A DNA stretch of 64,000 nt from Verrucomicrobiota bacterium (GTDB lineage: Bacteria; Verrucomicrobiota; Verrucomicrobiia; Opitutales; Opitutaceae). Numbering within the stretch: the stretch's first letter is position 1; the number at the start of each line of letters is the position of its first letter. This document shows positions 26,180-34,465 of the stretch, piece by piece. The position numbers and the translations under genes are program-made. The notes under the pieces are model-generated. The model did no database searches. It saw only the letters and a program-made list of their open reading frames with translations, and was not told the DNA's origin. The stretch covers positions 1 to 64,000 of the forward strand of contig JACTNC010000025.1 in assembly GCA_014584295.1 (NCBI GenBank), read 5' to 3'.

Positions 26180-29100
26180 CTATGAGCGCAATTTGATGAG
26201 AAGATCTTTGGCTTCGACGGTATCCCCGACCCCCACGTTGAGCTCTGCCACAATGCCGGATACCGGTGCATAGACGGTTGTCTGCATCTTCATCGCCTCC
26301 ATCATGAGCAGCTTATCGCCCTTGGATACCCGTGCCCCCAACGAGGTGGAGAGGGCGGCAATCAATCCGGGTATGGGTGCGGCAAGCTGCAGAGGATCTG
26401 AAAGGTCAGCCTTGGGCCGAGCCTTGCTTTTCACAGCGACTGACTTGTCCGAGACACTCACCTCTCGCGACATTCCGTTAAGGTCGAAATTCAAGGTGCG
26501 ACGACCGTCCTTGTCGGCATCGCCGACACTCACCAGGCGGATAATCAGGACTTTGCCTTCCTCGATTTCGACATTGATTTCCTCTCCGGGTGTGAGTCCG
26601 TAGAAAAACGCGGGCGTTGGAAGGACGCTGACATTGCCGAATTCGCGCTGCTGCTTCAGGAAATCCCCGAAGACCTGAGGATACATCAAGTGCGAGTAAA
26701 CCTCGTCTGTTGAGAGTTCACGGCGGTATTTTTCGCCGAGCTCCTTGGCGATTCTTGAAAATTCGGCGGCGTCCCTTGCGTAGTCTGCTGCGGCCTTGGG
26801 TGCCGCGGCTTGGTCAAGTGCATTCTGATATTTCGCCTTGGCTTCGGTGTATCGTGCTCCACCCAAAATGGCCTTCCAGACCGGTTCTGGCCATCCGCCC
26901 TCGGGCCACCCCAAGCCTCCCATGAGCATGTCTATCACGCTTTCTGGAAACGGCATCGAGCCAGGCTCGAGGTTAACCACATCCGCAGGGTTGATTCCGC
27001 GAGAGAAAAGAAAGAGTGCCAGGTCGCCTACGACTTTGGACGAAGGAGTCACCTTCACGATATCACCGAAGAGGTCGTTCACCTCGGCGTAGGTTCGGGC
27101 AATTTCGGGCCACCGATGGGACATCCCCATAGCGGCCGCCTGTTCCTTCAGGTTCGTGTATTGCCCGCCTGGCATTTCGTGCAGATAGACTTCCGCCGAG
27201 CCCGTTCGTGGCGCGGTATCGAAGGGGCGGTAGTACTCGCGCACCTGCTCCCAGTAATCCGAGTAGGCATTGGCTTTCTCGAGATTGAGGCCTGTGTCAC
27301 GAGGCGTATTCTGAAGTGCAGCCACGATCGAATTGAGGTTGGGCTGTGCCGTGCTGCCGCTCATGGACGCGAGAGCCAGATCGACAATATTCACACCTGC
27401 GTCCGCAGCCCGTAGAATCGACGCGGAAGCAATTCCGCTCGTATCATGGGTGTGGAAATGAATTGGAAGCCCAACTTCCTGGCGTAGGGTTCGAACCAGC
27501 TTTTCAGCCGCATACGGCCGGCATAGGCCAGCCATATCCTTGATGGCAAGGACATGTGCGCCCATGCGCTCCAGTTCCTTGCCCAAACGAACGTAGTAGG
27601 AAAGTGAGAATTTGTCGCGGCGAGGGTCGAGGATGTCACCTGTGTAGCAGATTGCAGCTTCGCAGACCGCATGGGTCGACTGCACTGCTTCCATTGCCGC
27701 GCGAAGGTTTGGCAGATAGTTGAGCGAGTCGAATATCCGAAAGATGTCCATTCCAGCCGCTGCGGCGTGACGGACGAAACCAGTTACCACATGGTCGGGA
27801 TAGTTCGTATATCCGACGGCATTTGCGCCGCGCAGAAGCATTTGAAGGCAGATGTTCGGGACGCGCTTCCGAATTTCACGCAGACGATCCCATGGGTCTT
27901 CGTTAAGGAAGCGCATGGCAGTGTCGAACGTTGCCCCGCCCCACATTTCCAGCGAATACAGGTTTGGAAGCGAACGGGCGACACCGTCGGCACATGCCAG
28001 CAGGTCGTAGCTTCTCACACGGGTGGCCATCAGCGATTGATGGGCGTCCCTAAAAGTGGTGTCCGTTACAAGAAGAGCGTTTTGCCGCATGGTCCAATCG
28101 GCAAAACCCTTGGGCCCTAGTTCGATCAGCTTCTGACGCGTGCCTGGCGGCGGAGGAATCGAATGATCATAGGCAGGGGCAATGGCTGGAGACAGCGGTT
28201 TGCCCGGACGAAATCCCTTTGCGTGGGGATTGCCATTGACGATGACATTGCCGAGAAAAGTCAGAAGCTTGGTAGCCCGGTCGCGGCGAGGTTTGAATGA
28301 GAAGAGCTCAGGTGTTGTATCGATGAGCGAGGTGGTTGCCTGACCAGATCGAAAGGTCGGATGGGAGACCACATTCTCAAGGAAGGGGATGTTTGTCTTG
28401 ACTCCGCGAATGCGGAATTCGCTGAGCGCGCGACGAGCGCGGTTTATTGCGATTTCATAGCTCTGGCCGCTGGTGATGGCCTTAACCAGCAGCGAATCGT
28501 AGAAAGGAGTGATGACCGCCCCTGCGAATCCCATCGCTCCGTCCAGGCGAACTCCGAAACCACCGGGTGAGCGGTATGCGAGGATGCGACCGTAATCTGG
28601 AACAAACTTGTTTTCCGGATCTTCGGTCGTGATGCGGCATTGAATGGCGTAGCCATTGCGTGGGACGTCTCCCTGAAGGGGCATGCCGACCTCGGGCGAA
28701 TGAAGCGAATGGCCCTGTGCGATGAGTATCTGTGCGCGCACCAGATCGAGCCCGGTGATGACCTCAGTCACCGTGTGTTCGACCTGGATGCGCGGGTTCA
28801 TCTCGATGAAGAACCATTCGTGCCTGTCCAGATCGTAAAGGAATTCGATCGTGCCTGCATTGTCGTATCTGATTTCTCGGGCCATCCGGGCGGCGGCCTC
28901 GCAAAGCTCCCCGATTACATCGGTTGGGAGACCAAAGCTTGGAGCGACCTCTACGACTTTTTGATGGCGTCGCTGAACCGAGCAATCGCGTTCATGAAGA
29001 TGGATGACGTTTCCGTGCTGATCTCCGAGGATTTGGACCTCAATGTGCTTTGCCCGTGAGATGAATTTCTCCAGGAAAACTGCGGGGTTGCCGAAAGCGC

Positions 29101-29722
29101 GTTCAGCTTCACCCTGCGCTTCATCGAGCAGGCTATCGAGGTCAGCAGCCCGGTGCACCACCCGCATGCCGCGCCCACCCCCGCCGAATGCAGCCTTGAT
29201 GATGAGCGGGAAGCCTATTGTTCTTGCGATTGCGAGTGCCTCGGCTCGGTCGGAAACGGGTTCACTGGTGCCAGCGAGTACGGGCACGCCAATTTTTTTT
29301 GCCAAGGCCTTGGCTGCAGTCTTGTCGCCCATCATTTCGAGCAGCTCGGGGCGAGGGCCGATGAAGACAATTCCCGCGCGATGGCAGGCTCGTGCGAATT
29401 CAGCATTCTCCGAGAGAAACCCGTAGCCTGGATGTATGGCATCGACTGCCTTCTCCTTTGCAGTGGCAACGATGCTTTCAATGTCGAGATATGCGGCAAC
29501 AGGACCCTTGCCTCTGCCGATGGTGTAGGCTTCGTCTGCCTTGTATCGGTGAATACTGAATCGGTCCTCGTGGGCGAAAACCGCCACGGTGCGCATGCCT
29601 AGCTCCGTTCCCGCGCGGAAAATTCTAACCGCAATTTCGCTGCGGTTTGCCGCCATGAGCTTCTTGAACGCTCGTGGCTTGATGTCACTTGGTGCAGTGC
29701 TTTGTTGGGCTGGAACAGTCAT
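26180..29722 (-). CDS. pyc: Pyruvate carboxylase
   Basis: 1180 residues, the usual single-chain length. It makes oxaloacetate from pyruvate, bicarbonate and ATP, an anaplerotic step feeding the TCA cycle and gluconeogenesis. The biotin carboxylase domain comes first (MAANRSEIAVRIFRA; ATP-grasp loop KAAFGGGGRGMRVV; EMNPRIQVEHTVTE). The carboxyltransferase domain starts near residue 560 with VTDTTFRDAHQSLMATRVRS. The biotin carrier domain at the end has LMMEAMKMQTTVYAPVSG, where the Lys is biotinylated. Monocistronic on the minus strand, with about 250 bases of shared upstream DNA before the divergent signalling genes. Confidence 0.97.
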   Translation of the reverse strand: MTVPAQQSTAPSDIKPRAFKKLMAANRSEIAVRIFRAGTELGMRTVAVFAHEDRFSIHRYKADEAYTIGRGKGPVAAYLDIESIVATAKEKAVDAIHPGYGFLSENAEFARACHRAGIVFIGPRPELLEMMGDKTAAKALAKKIGVPVLAGTSEPVSDRAEALAIARTIGFPLIIKAAFGGGGRGMRVVHRAADLDSLLDEAQGEAERAFGNPAVFLEKFISRAKHIEVQILGDQHGNVIHLHERDCSVQRRHQKVVEVAPSFGLPTDVIGELCEAAARMAREIRYDNAGTIEFLYDLDRHEWFFIEMNPRIQVEHTVTEVITGLDLVRAQILIAQGHSLHSPEVGMPLQGDVPRNGYAIQCRITTEDPENKFVPDYGRILAYRSPGGFGVRLDGAMGFAGAVITPFYDSLLVKAITSGQSYEIAINRARRALSEFRIRGVKTNIPFLENVVSHPTFRSGQATTSLIDTTPELFSFKPRRDRATKLLTFLGNVIVNGNPHAKGFRPGKPLSPAIAPAYDHSIPPPPGTRQKLIELGPKGFADWTMRQNALLVTDTTFRDAHQSLMATRVRSYDLLACADGVARSLPNLYSLEMWGGATFDTAMRFLNEDPWDRLREIRKRVPNICLQMLLRGANAVGYTNYPDHVVTGFVRHAAAAGMDIFRIFDSLNYLPNLRAAMEAVQSTHAVCEAAICYTGDILDPRRDKFSLSYYVRLGKELERMGAHVLAIKDMAGLCRPYAAEKLVRTLRQEVGLPIHFHTHDTSGIASASILRAADAGVNIVDLALASMSGSTAQPNLNSIVAALQNTPRDTGLNLEKANAYSDYWEQVREYYRPFDTAPRTGSAEVYLHEMPGGQYTNLKEQAAAMGMSHRWPEIARTYAEVNDLFGDIVKVTPSSKVVGDLALFLFSRGINPADVVNLEPGSMPFPESVIDMLMGGLGWPEGGWPEPVWKAILGGARYTEAKAKYQNALDQAAAPKAAADYARDAAEFSRIAKELGEKYRRELSTDEVYSHLMYPQVFGDFLKQQREFGNVSVLPTPAFFYGLTPGEEINVEIEEGKVLIIRLVSVGDADKDGRRTLNFDLNGMSREVSVSDKSVAVKSKARPKADLSDPLQLAAPIPGLIAALSTSLGARVSKGDKLLMMEAMKMQTTVYAPVSGIVAELNVGVGDTVEAKDLLIKLRS

Positions 29723-29973
29723 GTAGCGTCAGAAAGTCCTGACAACTGCGGATGGTCGATGCAATGGCGTTTAAGTGCGGAATGTGCCCATATCTCCTTT
29801 GATGAATCAAACCCGCTCAGCAAAAGGGAAGAACAAGCGTTGCCTGGGCGTGTGAGTCTAAGGCAGCTCAATTGGGCTTTTCTCGGTGGACGTGGGCTAG
29901 GCGCATTGTCAGCGACATTGGGCAAGGGTAGCCGAGCGCAACGCGTGAAATCACAATTCTTGCGCTCAAAAAC

Positions 29974-31239
29974 ATGCGTGCTGACCTGAAGAGCGATGCA
30001 TCGCTTGACAGCAACTCGAAACATGCGCAAGAAGTCAGAGCCGAAGGTGACCTGTCTGCTGGAGTGCGACTTGGAAATCCACTTCACCCAATGCTGCCAG
30101 GCGCCCTAAGCGGAACATTGAACACAAGCGTGGCTGAAAAACCCCTGGTTTTGGTAGTGGACGACGAATACGGCCCCCGGGAGTCGATCGCGTTCACCCT
30201 GTCGGCGGATTTTTCTGTGGACACTGCGGAAAGAGCTGCTGAGGCACTGACGAAATTGCGGGCGAAGAGCTATGCGGCGGTGGTGCTCGATATTCGTATG
30301 CCCGAAATGGACGGAATACGAGCATTGGAGGAGATACGAAAAATTGATCGTGAGATATCGGTGATCATGCTTACCGGGTACGGCACACTCGCGACTGCAC
30401 AGCAGGCAATCCTTGGGGGCGCAAATCAGTACCTGCGAAAGCCACCGGACATACATGAGCTGATTTCTGCGGTAAAGAAGAACGCGGCACGTACCATTGA
30501 ACTGAGGCTACATGCCAAGATGTCCAGGGAGGCACTTGAATTAAACGCTGCTCTTCGCCGTGAAATATCAGAGAAACAACCCCAGGTATGGCAGGCACGC
30601 GCCGCAGTAGAACTTGTTCACGACCTCGCAAACCCGCTAACTGTAATGATCGGCTATGCCGGTCTTCTTGTGGAAGAGGCTGAAGACATCGCGAGGCAAC
30701 AGCCGGAGCGAGCGGAAAAGCTAAAGGGCTACTCCGGCATTGTTGAGAAAGCTGCGGAGTACTGCCATCATCTGGCCGACAATTGGCGGCAAGCCTCGCG
30801 AAAAACCACCGAGTTCACCCAACTTGATTTGGTTTCCGTGGTGAAGGAAGTACGCCATGTCATATTTTTTGGTAATAGTGCAATTGATATTACTGGGGAC
30901 GATCAGGCGTGGATCAAAGGAGCCCGATTTGAATTGGCACGGGTTTTCCAGAACCTTTTCAAGAATGCCCTCGAAGCGAATGCCACTAAGGTTGAGGTTT
31001 CGATAAGGACAACGGGAGATAATGTCGAAGTCGCGATCAGCGATAATGGAGGTGGAATGGATACCGAAACCCTGCGCAACGCCCTTCGGGGCGGATTCAC
31101 TACCAAGACAAATGGCACTGGCTTGGGATTATCAATTTGTCGACATCTCTTGGGAGTCCATGGGGCGACGCTATCTATGGATTCGACCCCATCTCGGGGA
31201 ACGATCTCGCGTCTCATATTTCCTGCTGCGCCGGAGTGA
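29974..31239 (+). CDS. Soluble receiver-histidine kinase hybrid
   Basis: 421 residues, no membrane segment. The receiver domain runs from about residue 56 to 175 (VVDDE at 61-65, phosphoacceptor D106 in VVLDIRMPEMDG, YLRKPP near 155). The kinase domain follows: H-box ELVHDLANPLTVM with H216, N-box NLFKNALEAN around N331, G1 ISDNGGGMD with D357, G2 TNGTGLGLSIC. All boxes look intact. The first 53 residues have no character, so starts at 30091 (ATG) or 30130 (GTG) are possible. There is no DNA-binding output domain. The gene lies 38 bases before the ketosynthase-like gene on the same strand, so it probably belongs to the same transcript. Its base composition is closer to the host than that of the genes after it. 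Confidence 0.88.
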   Translation: MRADLKSDASLDSNSKHAQEVRAEGDLSAGVRLGNPLHPMLPGALSGTLNTSVAEKPLVLVVDDEYGPRESIAFTLSADFSVDTAERAAEALTKLRAKSYAAVVLDIRMPEMDGIRALEEIRKIDREISVIMLTGYGTLATAQQAILGGANQYLRKPPDIHELISAVKKNAARTIELRLHAKMSREALELNAALRREISEKQPQVWQARAAVELVHDLANPLTVMIGYAGLLVEEAEDIARQQPERAEKLKGYSGIVEKAAEYCHHLADNWRQASRKTTEFTQLDLVSVVKEVRHVIFFGNSAIDITGDDQAWIKGARFELARVFQNLFKNALEANATKVEVSIRTTGDNVEVAISDNGGGMDTETLRNALRGGFTTKTNGTGLGLSICRHLLGVHGATLSMDSTPSRGTISRLIFPAAPE

Positions 31240-31277
31240 TCTGCGCAGCATGTGCGCCCGGAGAGGAGAATCCGTAG

Positions 31278-32483
31278 ATGAGACGCCGAAGAGTCAAGAT
31301 TACCGGGATCGGACCAGTGACACCAGCGGGAATTGGGCTACAGGATTTCGCGGTGGGCATCCTAACGGAGGAAAGTCGAGCGGCCGGGATCTTTCGTTTC
31401 AGGGAAGATGCCGGCGCATTCATCGGCGCAGAAGTCTCTGATTTCTCAATCAATCGTTATACTAGGGATCCCGTATCAAGGCGAACTCCACGGCACACTC
31501 AATTTGCTCTTGCGGCTGCCCAACTCGCGTTAGCAGATGCCAAGATTGACGCGAGCAGTCTTGGCCACTCAAAGTTGATATTGAATATTGGTGCTGCTCT
31601 AATGGATTTTGGTACCATTAACAAGTCGGTAGATTTGATATTGAGAAAGGGGCCTGTTAACGGGCTGCCTACATCGATCACATCTGCCTCAGTTGGCTCT
31701 ATAGCTTGCCAGATCTCCGAGTGTCTGCACTTAAAAAATGTATCTACAATGGCATTCCAAAGCACGTGTTGCTCTGGTTTGGATGCTATCGGGCATGGAG
31801 TATATGCAATTCAAAATGGCGAGGCTGATATCGCCATTTGCGGAGGAACAGAAGCACCCTTGTTTTTCCATCCGATGTTGGAGCTAAAGATGGCCGGCTT
31901 GTCGCCGGCAAACCCATTTTCTCCACGAGCTCAGTGTCGTCCATTTGATCTATGGAGAACTACGGGAGTAATCGGTGAAGGGGCATGTATGCTCGTGCTC
32001 GAACGAGATTGTAGTCCCCGTCCCGCCTATGCATATATCGATGGATACGCATCAGCAAGTGATAGTGCTGGTGAACTATGCAGCGGGCTCCAAAAAGCAA
32101 TCAATGGTTGCCTCGAGAATGCCTCCATTTTGCCGCGTGAAGTTGAAGCAATCAGTGCGTGGGGGCCAGGTCACCAAGAAATTGACCGGCTCGAAGCTCA
32201 GGTACTTAGCAAAGTGTTTGGAAAGGATCTGTCCGCTATTCCTGCCTACTCAATTAAGGGCTGTATTGGAAACCCTCTTGGGGCGGCAGGTGCGATCCAG
32301 ACTGGTGCTGTTGCTTGTTGTATCCGTGATGAAATTCTCCCGCCGACCGTAAACTGGGAATACAGAGATCCCGATTGCAATCTTAGTTTAAGTAACCAGA
32401 TACGACGGATCTCATATCAAAATTGTCTCGTAAATTCACATGGTCTATCGGGATCCAACGCATGTCTCTTGATAAGCCAATAG
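31278..32483 (+). CDS. FabF-like ketosynthase with altered catalytic triad
   Basis: 401 residues, thiolase fold. Full-length match to KAS II architecture: FQSTCCSGLDAIGHG (nucleophile C165), ICGGTEAP, CRPFD...GVIGEGACMLVLE, AISAWGPGHQEIDRLEAQ, YSIKGCIGNPLGAAGA, and NSHGLSGSNACLL at the end. In FabF the two catalytic histidines sit in AHGTST and in GH.LGAAG; here they are W295 and N332 by gap-free alignment to the following EAQ and LGAAG anchors. K327 is retained. Decarboxylative condensation by the normal mechanism is therefore doubtful. Acyl transfer, an unusual condensation like some stand-alone signalling ketosynthases, or a non-catalytic lipid sensor are open options. The N-terminus is normal KAS-like (VKITGIGPVTPAG). 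Overlaps the next gene by 22 bases. Confidence 0.85.
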   Translation: MRRRRVKITGIGPVTPAGIGLQDFAVGILTEESRAAGIFRFREDAGAFIGAEVSDFSINRYTRDPVSRRTPRHTQFALAAAQLALADAKIDASSLGHSKLILNIGAALMDFGTINKSVDLILRKGPVNGLPTSITSASVGSIACQISECLHLKNVSTMAFQSTCCSGLDAIGHGVYAIQNGEADIAICGGTEAPLFFHPMLELKMAGLSPANPFSPRAQCRPFDLWRTTGVIGEGACMLVLERDCSPRPAYAYIDGYASASDSAGELCSGLQKAINGCLENASILPREVEAISAWGPGHQEIDRLEAQVLSKVFGKDLSAIPAYSIKGCIGNPLGAAGAIQTGAVACCIRDEILPPTVNWEYRDPDCNLSLSNQIRRISYQNCLVNSHGLSGSNACLLISQ

Positions 32484-34465
32484 GTGATGAGGCAACGCTT
32501 GTCGCAGCTGTCCTTGTCATATTAGTTGGATCTGCTGCCCTCTGGACGAACCCCAAACGCACTCTTAATCGCCTTTTCTTTTCGACATCGATTCATGTTT
32601 CGCTCTGGTTGAGTCTCCTTTATATGGCTCTTACCGCAGGTAACGGCCTACCATGGATGCGGGCGTGTTGTTCGGTTGCAGGACTACTGCCGCTTCATTT
32701 ATTGTTTCTGCGCGAGGCAGTTGTTGGTTCAAGAGGACGGGCGCTGAGAAGGACAATATTGGGTTGGGCTGCCGTGTGTGCAGTCATGTCTATTGTACCG
32801 ACGACGTTTTTGTTTGTACCTGAACATTCAAGCAAAGAAGACAAGATATTCGGCCTCGGCTACTATCTGTTCATCGCCATGCAGATGGGCGCTTATCTTG
32901 AGCTGTGTCGTGGTTCCGTAATTAGGGCGAGAACTTTATCAGGTATCGCACGCATCGAACTGAATATATTATTGCTTGGAGGGTGCATAACAGGCGGCGT
33001 GGTAATTATATTAATGCTATGTAGTGTCATTACAGGGGTGCGTGCTCTTATACATGTTCAACCGCTAGTAATACTGCTATTCTATTCCATGACTGTGCTT
33101 GCGATAACTACTCATCGCGTGTTTGAACCTAGTTATCTGCTGCAGGCTGCGCTAAGGCGTGTGGCGTTAGTGGCAATAGTGTCCGCGGTTGGGTATATAT
33201 GTGATCAAGGAATTGGTCTCCTGGTTGGTGAGCCGTTTGGTTTCATAGCTACGACTGGCATTATTCTGCTGATTGCGCAAAAATTGGACAACTCGCTTAT
33301 CCTAATTTTTGGCTCGAATTCGCAGTTAACGCGAGTCACTAGGCAAGTTTTTGATGCGGCGGAGCAATCCCTAGATATGAGAGAATTGGCATCGAAATAT
33401 GAGAAAATTATTGAGCAATATTTGGGTGCAACTGTGGTTATGATTGACTATTCTGTTAAGAGTGGGAAGTGTGAATTGGGGAGATTAGGAATTAGAGAGA
33501 AGGATCTTGTGGGAATGAGAAGTATGGGTTGGGTAACAGAGGAACGCCTAGAGCGCGAGCGGGCAACTGCTGTTAGCAAGGAGATGAGCACATTGCTTGG
33601 AAGAAATGGTGCAAATGCTATCATTTTTGAAAGCGGAAGCACCTTAGACGTTCTAATTGGCCTAGGGGAACGGCCCTCAGGGCGCCCCTATGTATATCAC
33701 GAAATTAGGGAGGTTATGGATCTTGCTAAGAAGATTGAGGGAGTATTTGCGAGATTATATCTTACCGTTAAAGCACAAAATGCAGAGAGACTGGCAGCCG
33801 CTGGTGTATTGGGCGCGGGAGTTGCCCACGAAATTCGGAATCCATTGGTTAGCATAAAGACATTTGTACAGTTGCTGCCCAGTCAATATGGAAATGCGGA
33901 ATTCAGGGCGCGATTCTTTAGCATAATATCAGATGAGGTCGCTAGAATTGAAGGGCTTACAGAGCAACTCATGAACCTTGCGTCGCCCCGGAAACCCGAA
34001 GTGGCGATATATTCTTTGCGGAGAATGATATCAGAAGTTATGCCACTTGTCGAATGCAAGGCAGTCGAGAGGGGCGTGAGCGTTGAATTAGCCTTAATAG
34101 ACGGTGATGATGATATTGCCGTTGACCCAAATTCGTTCCGGCAGGTTCTAATCAATCTCTGCCAGAATGCGATTCAGGCACAGGAACAAGTGGGGAAGAT
34201 GGAAAAATGGATTGAAATTTCGACCTCGCGTGGAGACAGGGGAATGCTTTTGATAGTGCGAGACAATGGACCTGGCATCCGTCCGGAGGAGCGGGGTAGA
34301 TTATTCGAAGTATTTCACACAACAAAGTCTAACGGTTTTGGGCTTGGATTGGCGCTGAGTAGTAGTATCTTGCGGGAGCAGGGTGCTGAGCTAACTGTTG
34401 ACCCATTCATTGAGGGAGAAGGCGCTGCCTTCAGAGTTCTGTTTCCATGGAAGGCATCTTCGTAA
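32462..34465 (+). CDS. Membrane sensor histidine kinase with 8-TM-type N-terminus and GAF-like linker
   Basis: 667 residues from the ATG at 32462, which lies inside the ketosynthase gene; an upstream start at 32423 would add 13 residues. Residues 10-285 form about eight hydrophobic helices. Residues 290-435 look like a GAF-type sensor domain. The kinase core is complete: H-box GAGVAHEIRNPLVS with H456, N-box NLCQNAIQAQ near N569, G1 VRDNGPGI with D601, G2 SNGFGLGLALSSS. The layout (8 TM, GAF, HisKA, HATPase, 670-700 residues) resembles PrsK of PEP-CTERM/exosortase systems, but the H-box differs. A membrane-embedded lipid or amphipathic ligand would suit such a sensor. AT-rich, with many AGA, ATA and TTA codons. 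Overlaps the next gene by 19 bases. Confidence 0.87.
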   Translation: MSLDKPIGDEATLVAAVLVILVGSAALWTNPKRTLNRLFFSTSIHVSLWLSLLYMALTAGNGLPWMRACCSVAGLLPLHLLFLREAVVGSRGRALRRTILGWAAVCAVMSIVPTTFLFVPEHSSKEDKIFGLGYYLFIAMQMGAYLELCRGSVIRARTLSGIARIELNILLLGGCITGGVVIILMLCSVITGVRALIHVQPLVILLFYSMTVLAITTHRVFEPSYLLQAALRRVALVAIVSAVGYICDQGIGLLVGEPFGFIATTGIILLIAQKLDNSLILIFGSNSQLTRVTRQVFDAAEQSLDMRELASKYEKIIEQYLGATVVMIDYSVKSGKCELGRLGIREKDLVGMRSMGWVTEERLERERATAVSKEMSTLLGRNGANAIIFESGSTLDVLIGLGERPSGRPYVYHEIREVMDLAKKIEGVFARLYLTVKAQNAERLAAAGVLGAGVAHEIRNPLVSIKTFVQLLPSQYGNAEFRARFFSIISDEVARIEGLTEQLMNLASPRKPEVAIYSLRRMISEVMPLVECKAVERGVSVELALIDGDDDIAVDPNSFRQVLINLCQNAIQAQEQVGKMEKWIEISTSRGDRGMLLIVRDNGPGIRPEERGRLFEVFHTTKSNGFGLGLALSSSILREQGAELTVDPFIEGEGAAFRVLFPWKASS

